In this document: positions 11,805 to 25,345 of the stretch, piece after piece
How positions within the stretch are numbered: position 1 is the stretch's first letter
Layout of the letters: every line of letters begins with the position of its first letter
NCBI GenBank assembly: GCA_010279815.1
Contig: QEOQ01000226.1
Location: 2,461,411-2,525,410, forward strand
DNA: 64,000 bases
Source of the DNA: Brachionus plicatilis
Taxonomy: Eukaryota; Rotifera; Eurotatoria; Ploima; Brachionidae
Reading direction: 5' to 3'
The notes under the pieces: model-generated
Database searches by the model: none
What the model saw: only the letters and a program-made list of their open reading frames with translations
Told to the model about the DNA's origin: nothing
Program-made: the position numbers and the translations under genes

Positions 11805-12659
11805 ACGGGTGTAGAATAAAAAATGGCACAAAAGTTAAGTTTAATTTGCTCTAAGAGTGGACAAGACCTTTGCCAATTTTTTTCAAAATTTAAAATTAGA
11901 CCGATCCTAGCTTTAAAATAAATTAAAAATTATATATATAAAAATGTACGAAACCATCAAAAAAGATTTTCCAAAAGCTGAAGTTGCAAGGCGATTCACT
12001 GGTCTTGGATACTAAAAACGTTCTGTTTATCGTTGGCTAGATGTTATAGAAAAAGATAAAACTTTAAAGAGAAAATAAGGAAGTGGTAGACCTGCTAAAA
12101 TCGCGACCAAACTAGTGGTTGCTAAACTTAGAGCCTATTTCAATCATAAATCGGATCAACATGTCTACCTTGGAGAGTGTATTAAGAAACGACTTGAACC
12201 AATGGTTAAAGAATATTATCAGGATGGCAATTATGTATTTGCCCCGACTTAGTATCCATTTATTATGCAAATATGGTTCAGAATTATATGTTAGATAAAA
12301 ATATGAGGTATGTTGCCAAAGAAGTGAATCTAGCAAACGTACCAAAAGCGCGACCAATCGAAGATTTTTGGGGAAATGTGAAAGCTAAAGTTTATGGTGA
12401 TAGGAAGGGATTGGAAGGCCAACAATTTTAAGCAACTTGCCTGAGAAATATGGACCCAAAGGTTGTACAAGACCATGCCAAGACTGTTCGCTCTAGGTTT
12501 GATATCATACGTCGTCATGGAGTTCAATACCATAGCTGATATTATTTTTTCAAAATAGGAGGGTTAAGTTATAATTTTAAAAAAAATGTAAAGCCTTTGT
12601 TAAATAAAAAAATTTTTATCATAAAATTAATTTTGTGCCATTTTTTATTCTACATCCCT
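11805..12659 (+). mobile_element. Degenerate Tc1/mariner-superfamily element
   Basis: The 29-bp terminal inverted repeats at 11805-11833 and 12631-12659 match at all but two positions (ACGGGTGTAGAATAAA and AGGGATGTAGAATAAA at their starts) and are bounded by TA dinucleotides, the superfamily's target duplication. Inside, plus-strand fragments of a transposase remain: an N-terminal helix-turn-helix part (KDFPKAEVARRFTGLGY, then RSVYRWLDVIEKDK) and a C-terminal part with ANVPKARPIEDFWGNVKAKV, whose PIE supplies the third catalytic acid of a DDE-type enzyme. Several in-frame stops and a missing middle make it dead. At 855 bp it is internally shortened. Confidence 0.8.
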
Positions 12660-12661
12660 TA

Positions 12662-15600
12662 TTTTGGTTAAATGTTTTTTACAGAACTTTGCAAAAATGG
12701 ACTTATAAATTAGTTAACATTTATATAGTTATTGGATCAGAAGGGGTTCAATGAAATCTTAAAAACCTTTAGTAACTTGGCAAATAAATCTTTATAAAAA
12801 CATCCAATAAATTTTTACAAAATTATTTGGCTCTTAATTTCAAAATTTGAATGCATCATCAAATTTAATGTAATTTGCTCAACTTATTTAATCTAGGATG
12901 TCATGCACAAAATAAATATTTTTTGCTAATCGATTACCAGCATAAAATTATTTTTCAAGAATGTTGAATAAAATGAAAACTATTGCGTAATTTGAATTTA
13001 TAATAAAAAAGACCAACCAAAAAAATAATTACGATTAAATCACGTGTTTATTTCCTATAGAAATATTGAACCTAATTCTAATTAGCGATAAGGCCAAACA
13101 TCCGTGTTCTGATTAATTATTTAAAATTTCCTAAATAAGTCAGCCCAAACTTATAATTATTATGGATGGAATTTTTCTTAAAGACGCAAAATCTGAGCAT
13201 AATTTTTCAAATGATTTTTCGTATAGAAAAATTAAAAGAAAAATTTTTGTTTAAAATTTCGAAATTTTCTTTTTTCTTAATTACACCTTTAATTCAAAAG
13301 TTTGCTGCATGATTTTCTAGAGGCAAATTTAACAACTAATTAAATAGCTATCATATTTGATGGTGATTTAATGACACTGTTTCCACAGACAGTTCGGAAC
13401 GTGATTGAGATATGAATTTTAGATAAGAGGACCATAACATAAGAATTTTTGAAATGTCCTTAAAAAGATTAAATTTTGGGTAAAAAACATTTTTGTTTGA
13501 TAAAGAAAATTAATAATTTTCTCATGTTTTTAGTGAATGAAAAATGCCGAATGTTTCTTAAAAAAATCACACAAAATTCAAAATTTTAATAATTTATTTA
13601 CAATTAAAAATTTTATGTATTTTTTTGTTACCGATCATTCAAATGGAAATAATAAATCACTACTTGATGCATAAATTTTGAAAGACCTAATATTATTTTT
13701 TAATTTCTTATCTTACTATGATTGTGATTAAAAAATTGTATGTTCAAAAAAAATAGAACGATTGATGCCTTATATTTTAGCATGTTATTGATTCATTAAG
13801 ATTTTATCTTTATTTAGCATTTCGTTGACACTTCAAGTTTTTGTTTTGTCAATATTGAAAATTTTTATTTTTAGCTTTGGGAATAATTATTAATTTAAGA
13901 AGTCATTCGCTTAGAAAAAAAAATTTGAATGTTGAAGATTTATCTAAAAAACAAGTCGATAAATTAGGTTTAAAAAAATTAAACTAATACTAGAAGCAAA
14001 AAATCTATAAAAATTATTTTTGTTTTCATTAGGTTTTGTTGTAATTCTCTCCAGAGTTTAAATTAAATTTTGAAGTGAAAGCGGTTTAAATTTTGAGTCG
14101 CTTGAGAGAAACTATTGATTCTTAATAAATTTTTTTTTTCAATTCATTCCATTAGTTACGACAATTTGAAATTTCGGTACAAAAATTAAAGTACAAAAAA
14201 TAAAAACATTATAATTTTTTTTTCTAATTGTGCAAAAATAGTTCTGTAGACAGTACAATATTGTACAAATCTGTACAAACGAATTCTTTGCTATCCAAAA
14301 ACTCTCCAATTTTCTGAAAAATGTACACCATGAAAAAATATTTGATTAATATATAAATTAAATTGCAGAGTTAATTAAATTTTCATTTTTGTAGTATAAT
14401 TTTTATACTAAAATTTCACATTGCCTTAGTTACCAAATATGAAAATGAAATTTGATTGTTATCAATTAACTTAACTTTGCATTTATTAATTTTTTAATGA
14501 TTACTTTATGAACCGACTATTGATATCTAGATTAGTTATTGTTAAATAATTTATTTTATGAATTGTAGACTTGATGCTATACTGTCGATACAACATTAAG
14601 AATATTTTTCAATTTTTTATTAAAGCTTTGCTTACGCTTCATAGTCATGGTACGGGGGATTTTTTTAAAGTTAAAATTTCTTTATAATCAGATTATTTCA
14701 GTCGGAAAATTCCAAAAATTGATAGATAAAACATCATTTGGTAACAATTCTCTGAAAAATAAAAAATTTATTTATTTTATTTTTTTATTTATATACTAAT
14801 GCGAGGTCGTACCACTTGCTCAACGTCCCGTAGAATAAGGTGACGTTATCTACTTTAAAAATTGAAAATATACAAAATGAAATATCAGAAAATGAAAAAA
14901 AAGAAAGAGTTCAAATTGAAAAAAAAGTCTGATCGAGTCATGTCCATTTCACTATGTACAATTTTTGATAGATTCGTATAAAATAAGAAAAAAAAATAAC
15001 GAAAGAAAAGAATTTATTTAATAAAAAATAAAATAAAAGTTTAAGCTGATTCTACTCTAGGCGTATCCTCTCTATTGTGACTAAGTATCTCATAGAGTTT
15101 TGAGCTATACCCCTTAAATTTTCCAAAAACATGGCGTTTACATCATACATCATACATTTGACTCGCATCCATATTTTCCAGAGTTGTTTAAAAGCCCCAA
15201 GAAAAAGTCCAAGTCCAGAATTTTTTTTTTTAATTTGCTAGATCAGGTTTCATATCAAAAAATTTATATACTCTTGGGTTGTCTAATGCAATAGATTAGC
15301 CATATATCAGAATTTTGTTGCAATTTTAGCATAAATTTCTTCTTCAGTATTCAAAATTTTAAAACCTGGACTTGGACTTGACTTGTGACTTTGACAACTC
15401 TGATGTTTTCAAAAATTCTTGACCAGTCCTGATTAGCCAACTCGTCTTTTGTGACTTTGAAATTTGTTTTAAAATAATTTCGATTTTTTGATGAGTATTC
15501 AGTGGATATTTTTTAATTTTTCTAATTAATTAAAATTTCAATTAATTAGAATTAAAATTTTACTATTGTAATTCAAAAATTATTTTAAGGTTTGATTTAA

Positions 15601-18220
15601 GACGAACATCAATTCACATTTTCCTCAATAGAAGGACTAAAATTTTTGAGTTTCTATGTAAATTTTTAATTCTTAAATTAATTTTAAGAATGTTATTTTA
15701 TTAATTTTTAATTAAATTTTCAGAAATATTAGATATATAAGCTTCATATCTTTTGGTTAGTAGAGTATTAAATTCATCTAAACCGACTGATTTAATAATT
15801 TTTTATTGTTTTCCATATTGTAACAGTATTTTAAAATTTTTTCCCTTAAATATCAAAATAAATTATTAAATTATGATTAAAGTAGGCCTAAAAATTAAAG
15901 ATTAAAGATTAAAGATTTTTCCTTTCTCATTTTCAAAGAAATGTATTTTTTAAACTTTAATTTTATTTTTGTGATATTGAATATTTTTTATAATTTGATT
16001 GCTTTTTAATTTTTCGTTTCTCACGGAGCTTCAAACAAAAAGGACAAAAAACAAAATTCATAGTAATTTAATCGGGAAAAAATAACTAAAAATTTTTTCT
16101 TATTTAAATTAAAAAAAAAAATAGATAAGAAAATAAAAAGCAAATTTGATAAATCAATCAAGTTTTCGTAACTTATCTACAATACATACATGATCCCATT
16201 TTAGTTGGCTGCTTACTGGTATTCGGTCCATGTTTTTCAAAATAAAATCATTCAAATTCGACTTAATTTTATAAATTTTTGTCCCAACTTATTTCTAAGT
16301 TTGTGTTGAGCTTCAGATAAAATAAAATAAAATAAATAAAGCTTGAAATAAAATTTAAAGTTAAGCTAATACAAATAAAAATAAATATGAATTTTATTTA
16401 TTAAAAGGGTTATAAGGTTTATATAGACTCGACTTGATAATGATCTATATAAGCTTTTAAAATTTTTAATACAATTACGCATTTTCGCGATGATTTTTGT
16501 AAAAATGCCAAAAAAGGCCTTGGACCATAAAAGTTAAATAGTAAGTTTTTAGATTTTGTATGTTAAAAATTTTTATTTATTATATCATATTTATTTTATA
16601 AATTTTTTATTATATCAAAATTTTTCATGATCAGAAAAATCAGATGATCTTTTTTTAAACTCTTTAAATTAAATGTTTTTTTTGCTAACACTCTTAAAAA
16701 AAAAATTTTCCACTTGGAGCTTCCCAATTTTAAAATGTCTGCTCCCCTGGCAAAGAAAAAATTTTTCTCAAATTTCAACTTTCAATATTTTCAAATAAAA
16801 TTAAAATAAACTGAAAATTTTGAATTTTTGAGTATTTAATAATAATTAAAACGCTAATTATCAATTTTTTTATCATTATTTTGAATTTTTAATTGATTCA
16901 AAATATAGCCATATTTCTTTAAATGCATTGAGCTCAATAGCCAACATAGCCAACAAAGCTATAAGGCTGTACCAGAGGCGGCAAATAATTTTGCAATTTT
17001 TTACTTTAATAAAACTAAACTACATTAATTGTAGTAAAAATTTCGTATCATTGTAAATGATAACTGATGAAAAATTCAATCAAAATATTAAAGAAGTCCG
17101 AGTTTACTTAATAATTATTATAACATATTTTATATTACATTTGTAAATTCAAAATGTGCTAAAACACAGCTTTACATTAAATTTATTTGAAAATTTTGAA
17201 AATTAAAAATTGAGCAAAATTTTTACTTTGCCAATCCCCTAGGCCTAGCTTTAAATAAAGCGTTATAGAAAGCTTGGTCTTGATCATTATTCAGTATTTA
17301 GACGCATCTTGAAGAAAACTTTGTTGATAAATAGATAAAACTTAATTTGAGATCGGTTTCGAGGACCCTTTTATCTTCTAGTTCCTCAAAAATCATAAAA
17401 AATAATTACTAAATTTAAGAAAAATACAAAATAAGCTGAATAATAAAGCTTAAGAATATGAAGAAAAAACTTTGAGAACATTTTTGTTAGTAAAATGTTT
17501 CACAATGAGAAAAAAATCACAAAGCAAAATATATATATTGAGAATATAAGCTGGTGCAGCCACTGGCTTTTTGGAAACTGTTTTGTGCCAAAGAAAAAGA
17601 AGTATTGTTTTTGTTGGATCAGCCTGATGAGGTCGGATTGGACCGGTTTTTGGCGCTGGTCGATCGGTAGAGCTATTGAGGCCATGGTTGGCACTGTGCA
17701 AAGTGCAGATTGGTGAGGAAAAAGTGAAAATTAAAAATTGTTCACAAGCTTTTATAAGTAACTTGAACCAGCTTTTGGACCTAGACACTGTTGACTTGAA
17801 TTTTTTAATTTTTTCGTAAAATTTAATTAGTTTTAGTAATCTTAAAAATGATCCCTGTGATCTAGAGTATCTTTGTGATACTGATATTTAAGGTTTTCTA
17901 AAATTAAATTAAATATGCATTTTTTTAAATATTGTTGATAAATGAGAAAAATATTTTCTTAAAGTGTTTAAAATTAAAGCAAATTTTCTTTAATTATTTA
18001 TTAATTTTTAATAAAAATAAAAAATTTTAATGTCAATTTTTTTTGTTAATTTTTAAAGTTATAATATTAGCTGAGCTTCTAAGTTTAATTTTAAAGAAAT
18101 AAGATTAAAGAAACCTTAATTAATACTTATTTGGTTTAGTGAAATTCTGTACAAAATGATAAAAAGAACAGAAAAAAAAGTAAAAAAATTGAATAACTTT
18201 TTTTCTAGATGTTCAAACTT
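12662..18220. other. Long AT-rich gene-free stretch
   Basis: I see no supportable gene. Slightly GC-richer islands occur near 14800-14850 and 15055-15120. A 112-codon minus-strand frame lies at 17450-17788 with unusually balanced composition, but there is no recognisable domain and no convincing splice context. Confidence 0.4.
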
Positions 18221-18416
18221 AATTCTGTAAATGCAACTTAGTGCAACATTCAAAGTTGCATCAACTATCAAGGTCTGCAAAACTCTGCAAATTTAGCAGA
18301 AATTTGATTTCAATGTGTTCAAGCGTAGTGCATTTTACAGAGATTTTGCACATCATTGGCAGACTTTTACAGTAGATGCAACTTTGAATGTTGCACCATT
18401 CTGCATTCACAGAATT
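18221..18416. mobile_element. Small MITE with about 43-bp inverted repeats
   Basis: The left arm (AATTCTGTAAATGCAACTTA...) is mirrored by the right arm, which ends GCATTCACAGAATT; inside both arms the words TGCAACATTCAAAGTTGCAT and its complement match exactly. The element is 196 bp. Flanking TTAA/TTAATT words make the exact target duplication ambiguous (TA or TTAA). Confidence 0.65.
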
Positions 18417-21400
18417 AATTTTCTACCATTTGAAAAAAATTTATTTAATTTTTTACACTTTGTTTTGTTCTTTTGTACTGAACTTCACAAAACCTACTTT
18501 TTTTTTATAAGATAATTTAAAATAATTTTTTAATAAACTAATTACTGAATTTATTAAAAAAATTAAACATAAAATAGTTTAATTTCAAATGCCATTAATA
18601 TTTTAATATAAATAATAAAAAACAAAATAAGGATGAATTTTTGGGTAAGATCTGGAGACAGTCTGAGAGTGGCAATAAACAGCTCTGGTCCATTGACCAT
18701 TTGGTACACCCTGTTGAAGTCCAACGCAATTAGCTGATTGAAAATTAGATGTTTCAAATTTTTATAATTTTTAAATGCTTATTGAAAAATTCAAGACTGC
18801 TAACTTTACTTGCATGAGCACAATTTTTAAAAATTTCAAAATGAGCAAATTGAAAATTGAGCACAATTTTTACTTTGCCATTTAACTTTATTTTTATTTT
18901 TTATTTTTAATTCTGAGGGAGCTCAAGCTCGGTACAGAAAAACAAATAAATAAATCTAGTATGATTGCATCTTGATTCGCTGGAGTTGCTATCAATACTG
19001 TAACACCTGTCATTACTTATTTCAATTTTAATTTATTTAATTTTTTTAAAATTTTCTTTGAATTTTTTATTTTTTTGTTTTTTCTTTTAATCTGAAGGAG
19101 TTTTAGCTAGGTACAGGTGAACAAATAAATAAAATAATAAAAGTTTGATCAGCACTTAAAAAAATTTTAGATGATACTAAAATGATTTAATGTTTGAAAA
19201 AATAAATTAGCAGTAAGGAAAAATAATTAGAATATAAATAAATAGAATTTTTGATTAAAATTTTTTTGCTGGTAAAAAAATAAGTTGTAAAAGGTGAGAT
19301 TTGTGGGTAGAAATAGTATGAAAATATTATAACTACTCTACCACTTTTAATTTAAAATAAAAAACTTCTAGTTAAATTTTTTAGATAAAAAAAAATTTTA
19401 CTATTTTATGATTTTACCGAGACCTAAAACTGGTCAATTATCTTTTCCTTTTCTGGACTTTTTAAATTTACTTTTATCTCAATTTTTCTCCTGTTAGACT
19501 GTAAATATTATGACTATTTAATATTAAGTATTGAACAATATCACTCAGTGACAAAGTTGTTTAATTTTGAATTCATTAAGATGTGATGATCCATACTCAA
19601 ATACAAAATTGAATGGATGTGTAAAAGCTTCACGTCTAATGAATTAGGTTTCTGTTGATTGCATCATAGAACTCAAGTAATAGTTTTGAGAAATTCAGTT
19701 TAAAAGAATCAGGCGGGTAATTTAAAAAATTAATTATTTTACACATGATAATTTTTGACCACTTGGTCTCTCTGTTTTATCCAAGAATGTCCTTTTCCAA
19801 AAGAAATATCATTTTTAAATCATGTTAAAAAAAGTACTGGTAAACTTTGACTAAACTTTAATTTCACTATATATAATTCACTTACAAATGATTTTGTTTG
19901 TTTCGTCTTTTTTAATTTAATTTATTTTTAACATTCTCCATAAAGAGCTAATTGAAATAAATAATAATAACAATAATATATTAATAGCAAGAACGACTTC
20001 TAATTTCAAAGGAATCAACTTTGTGATAAGATTTTTTACGTAATTTTGGAGCCTTTAACTTTTTCAATTTAAAAAAATAAACAATTCTTTATTTTGTTAG
20101 TTTCTTTTTAGTTTTTAGTAATTATTTTTTAGAAAAAATCAGTAGAGTAATTTCTTAATCATTATAAAAATTTGAATATGTAATTAAAAATTTAATGCAA
20201 TATAAAATCGTGATACTATTTAATAAAATTTAAATTGAAAAATTTTGAAGATATAATTTATATTTAAGTTATAATAATTTAAGGAGCTAATAATTAAAAT
20301 ATAATCTTTCTATTTTTTATATCTAATTATTATATATATGAATAAATGCAAGTGATGGTGCTAAAAGTTTTGATATGTTTAAAAAGAAATCGTCATTTAA
20401 TAAATCATTTCATTTGAGATTTTAAATTAGATTTCCCAAATAAAATAACAAAAATTGTAATTTAAATGTTTTTTTAAAATTTATTAAATATGTTTTTGTT
20501 GAATTCTTAAATTAATCTTTATTTTGTAAAATCAATCAAAGTTTTAGCATGGCAATAAAAATAGATTTTCTCCATAAATCCAACCGTTTTTCTATTTTTT
20601 AAATTAATTAATTCGTAGAAACCAATTTTTGTATTTTCTTAGTAATTTTTGTCACTTCATATTTAATCAATATTTTTTAGAATCAAAGAAATTTTAAATT
20701 GGAAAATAAAATTGATTAATAATAAGCATAATTCTCTAACTCTAATAGAAAACTTAAACTGCTTGATTCAAATTAAGTTTTTTAATAAATAATTCTTTAA
20801 TTATTGATTTTTTAATTTTGTGGAGGCAGTTTAAATTTTTAAACAATTTGCCTAAATAAATAAAAAAATTTAGCTTTTTCAAGGAGCACATAAAAAAAAA
20901 AGAATGTTTTACGTTAAAAATTTTAAAATAAACTTTCAAGCTTTTAATCTTCAAATAAATTTTATTATTTTTTATGATATTTAAATTACCTTGCATATTA
21001 GAAAAACTTTTCTAATTATTCAATAATATCTTGAGGATTCTCGTTTACCTTGCCTTTTTTGAATAAAAAAACATTAAATTTTTGATAGACTCCATAAAAA
21101 TTAAAATGCAGATTCAGTTTTTTATTTAACAACAAAGAATCTATTAACTCTAATTTATTTATTTTTGAATTTTTGTCAACATATTTTTTCAAGTTTAAAA
21201 ATTCAATCGTTTTTTTATTTTTTGTTAGTCACAAAATGTTCAGCTTTTTTTCTTGAGAAAATTTTTAATAACCAGTCAATATTTGTTCTTTATTAATAGA
21301 ACTTTCAAAAAGATATGAAATTATATAAATTCTTTTAGCAATTAAAACTGAAATTTGGATAATTCAAAAATCAATAAAACAAAATATATAACTTATAAAC

Positions 21401-24400
21401 TTTTGAGATTTTTGTTTTAACACGAAAATCAAATTAAATAGAAACTGATTCAAAAGTCTGATATCAACTAAGATAAAATGCCTCAGAGCGAAAAAGAAAA
21501 GACAATGAATCGAAAATGTATCGAAACACAAAAAAACTAGTCATATTTTTGGAGCTTCTTTTTACTTTGACTATGCAAATATTTTCAAATACTGGCAGCT
21601 ATAGTTAGGAAACAACAAAAATAAACCTTATAAATTTTTTCAAAGAAAATTCTAAATTCAGCCAAATTCTTTTATTAAAATATTTCATTTTTTTAACATA
21701 AGCCTCAAATAATTTACTTAAAAAAATATTCAAATATTATTTTGAACTGAGTGCGTTTTCAGAAAAAATCGATTTTTATTTAGATATATTCTATAAAATA
21801 TAAATCGATTTTTAAATTCCGTTCAAAACATTCGCATTTGATTGTTGGCATCTGTGAAGCATTTAAAAAATTCATCATTTTACTGGGCGATTATTTAGTT
21901 CAATGTAAATTTAAAATAAAATTTTTTTAAATCTAATTAAAAAAACAAGACTTTTTAGACAAAGCTTCAGGCCAAATTTAATGTTTTTTTTTAATTCAAA
22001 ATTATGATTTGAAAATTTAATTAGAGATGGAAATAATTCAAATTTTTATTTAATTACAGGTAAGCAGTTATTAAAGATTTAATTATAAGTATTAAAATTA
22101 AAAAAAGAAAAAAAATATTTTTTATTAAATTTTGTTAATGGAATAAGAGTTCAAACGAAAATAACTGACTCATTTATTTTGTTTATTTTAATAAACTCAT
22201 TAGGCAAGACTTTTTATTTATTTGTTTATTATAAAAATAATTCTCTAAATTTGCCTACATAAATCTACTTGCATTAGATAATTAGCAAATTTTACTTCCG
22301 TCCTCTCTTGATGCAACAAAATTGATAAAAAAGATTTGTGCTTCGGTTTTTTTATCGTTTCTAAACCTAATTAGGACTAAAATTGTCACTTAATGAGTAT
22401 AAATTTTAGAAACCTTTTACGCAAATTCATTCAATTGTTTTTTTCTTAAATATTTAAGTTAAAATGAAAATTTTCCATTTCAAGAGCGTATAATTTTAAG
22501 CAAATATTAATTAGTATGGCAAAATATAATAAAAATTTTTTAATAACCTCGTTTCCAGATATTAATCTGAAGCTAAAATAAACCTAATTTCGACTTGAAT
22601 TTGAAGAAATTCGCGAATTGTATTGAATAATATTTTTAAAATATTTACACAATTAAGTTTTTGAATGAAAAAAAATACTATGCCAGTGACATAGATCCCC
22701 TAGCAACTGGTAAAAGACCGAATAGTAAAATAACAACTGGATATCTGAAATACAATGGTGGCAGCAATTAAGCTTTAACAGCAGATATTTCTTTATTATT
22801 GTAGCCCATGGTTTTTATTTTTGATTTGCATTTCTGCCCCTAAGCTTCTTTGAATAGGCTATTTTTTGCTTTGTCGCGTCAATACCTCTAAAAACACAAA
22901 TAGATGTAAATCTACGATTTCATTTAAAAGCTTTGTCACCTAGCCATCACCAGTAAATAGTTAGAAAAAACTCTGACAATTGTCTCACAAGCACCAACTT
23001 GGCTCCCAGAAGCCTTGATTAAGAAGCCTTCATTTTCCAATTAAACCAAGCTAAACTTGCCCCAGGACTAATAAAATTCAAAACCGTGTTTATTTCAAAT
23101 AGTTTAGCTAGTTCTTCAAATAATCATTGTGTCATAAATTCCATTAATAAATACATAAACTTATCATCACTTTGTCATTTTTATATATTTATTGTTTCAA
23201 GTGCATAAAACTAGATAAAATAGGTGAAATTTAGCTCAAAATCTTCAATTAGCTCGGATTTAAAACATAAAATTTAAATTTGGACTAGTAATTAAACAAG
23301 GTGTATGGCAAGGATTAAGAAACATTGTGAATCAATAAAAAACTTGTTTAAAAATGTTTTTTTTTTTTATTTTTTGGTTGTATATAAAATACGAAAAAGT
23401 AAAAGGAATTTGTTTGTCTAGATTGTAACAAATTTGCACTTGATTCTGGCTGATTTAGAAAATTGTGTTAAGCTTTGTGGTTCATAGCTAGATTTTAATG
23501 AAAAAGCAGATAGAAATTATTTTATTATGGGGTTGAATTTTTTCAATTAAAATTGCATTAGATAATAGAAACAATTAGTGGCTAATGAGAGCTTGCTCGT
23601 GAGACGGTAAAGTTTTGGCCAAAATGACTTGAAGAATTCTGTTTAAATATGTACAAATTACACTCGAGTTTCATTAATGGTCATTACTTTTTATAGAAAT
23701 TTTGATTAATGACTGACAACGGTTCCATTTAAATTTTCTAGTTCAAATACAAAAAGCGTATTTACAAATAGCTCGGGAGTTGTAATTTGTAAGCCTAAAT
23801 ACAATGTTCAGGATTTTGTTCATTTTTGCACTGGAGATATTTTTATAGCAAAGCTTTCAAAAAATCAAAGAAACAAGAAAAAAAAAGTTTTATTTTTTAA
23901 TGTCAAATAAATTGGCATTATCCCAATGGTTAGAGTTGTGATTATTTTAAGATAAAACAAACTCAAATGTTTACTTTGGCTTACATTTCTAGGAAAACAA
24001 TGGTTTCAATTAGTGTAATTCAGATTAGAGATGTTTGGCATATATTTTCGATTATTAGGAATAATCACGTACTAATTAAGCTTGGATGAGGCCCAGTGTA
24101 CAATTGCGTAACATTGATTGATTAGATTAGAGAGCGTTTTAGGCACGATTCATGCTGATTATGAGCGATAAACGATCAATTTGAAAATGTTAAAATTCCG
24201 AGTAGTTTCGAGAGGCTGCTAGCGAAATTAAGCTTCAAATAGAGAGTAATAAAACTTTATTAGTAATTTTTGTTTTCTTTTATTTATCATGTTATGTAAT
24301 TAAATTAATGCAAAAGTTTTTTATTAGTTTTACTATCTTGCCTTGCAAAAGTTTAAGTGCTTCTTCTAATTTAGAAAAACAAAGCTCTCAAATCTATCTT

Positions 24401-24439
24401 GATTTAAAACAAATTTTTGATATAAAATTTGGATACTTT
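18417..24439. other. Long AT-rich gene-free stretch
   Basis: No gene can be supported. A minus-strand open stretch at 18563-18757 (ALDFNRVYQMVNGPELFIAT) has balanced composition and could be an isolated exon or relic, but I recognise no family. Other islands of balanced composition lie near 22690-23050 and 23560-24180; neither has a clear frame. Confidence 0.4.
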
Positions 24440-25345
24440 TAGTTTTAATTACTGATAAGTTTGTAGCAGCGTTGAAATAAAAGACTTTTTTTTTTCTTAA
24501 TTTTTTCCTAAATTTTGTTTTTCGAATGTTATGGCAATAAAATAGACTATTTTCGATTGCGCATTTTCACATTAACTTTTAAATTAAAAAAAATTTATTT
24601 TATATTCCAAAATCTAAATAAAGATTTATTTTTTTTAATTAAGAAGATATTGATAAATTTGAGGCAGAGATTTTTTTAATTAAATTTTTTTAACTTATTT
24701 TATTCTATTTTTGGATTATGGAATGAAAAAATAAAGATTCTGATTTTAAAGCTAATCTGAAAATGCGCATGCACAAAAAAATTATTTAGTTTGTATTTGA
24801 AAATTAAAAAAGAGAATAAAAATTTTGAAAAAATTGAGTTAAAAAAATTTAATTACTAACAAATTTTTTGAAAGACTAGATTTTTTTAATTCTTATGGAA
24901 TGTAAAATAAAATTTTTCAAGTCAAGCTGAAAATGCGCAATCTAAAATTATTTTTTTAATTCTACATTCGAAAATCCAAATATAGGATAAAATTTAAAAA
25001 AATAGACTAGTCTTTTTTTTCAACGATGTCACAATCTTATCAGTAATTAAATTCTTTTAAATTTTTTTTTTTAAATTTTATTCTAAATTTGGACAAGTAA
25101 ACAACGATTCTAATTTTAATCTGAAAATGTGCAGTTGAAACTTATTTATTTTACATTCAAAAAATCAAATAAAGAATACTAATTTAAAAAAAAATTAATT
25201 ACTGATGTTTGTAAAAGCGTTGAAATAAAAGACTAAATTTTTTTAAATTTTTATTCTTTATTTGGATTTTCAAATGTTAAATAAATAACTTTTGCTTGCG
25301 CATTTTGAGATTAACTTTTAAATTAGTATCTTTATTTTAATTAAT
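24440..25345. repeat. Cluster of diverged repeats in alternating orientation
   Basis: A unit of about 140 bp, beginning AATTACTGATAAGTTTGTAG and ending near GCGCATTTTCACATTAACTT, occurs in plus orientation at about 24449-24590 and again at about 25195-25330. A reverse-complement copy lies at about 24890-25060, and further half copies (recognised by CTGAAAATGCGCA) end near 24770 and 25130. The arrangement suggests nested insertions of one MITE family or a repeatedly inverted duplication. No coding capacity. Confidence 0.6.

Noticed and set aside
12915..12950. CTAATCGATTACCAGCA resembling a hAT-like MITE end
   Set aside because: Only one short end is visible, with no partner repeat or target duplication.
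17450..17788. 112-codon minus-strand frame with balanced composition
   Set aside because: No domain, no convincing promoter or splice sites, and it ends in AT-rich low-complexity sequence; it may be a relic.
18563..18757. Minus-strand stretch encoding ALDFNRVYQMVNGPELFIAT
   Set aside because: Looks coding-like but I cannot tie it to a family or find flanking exons; the opposite strand is also open over part of it.
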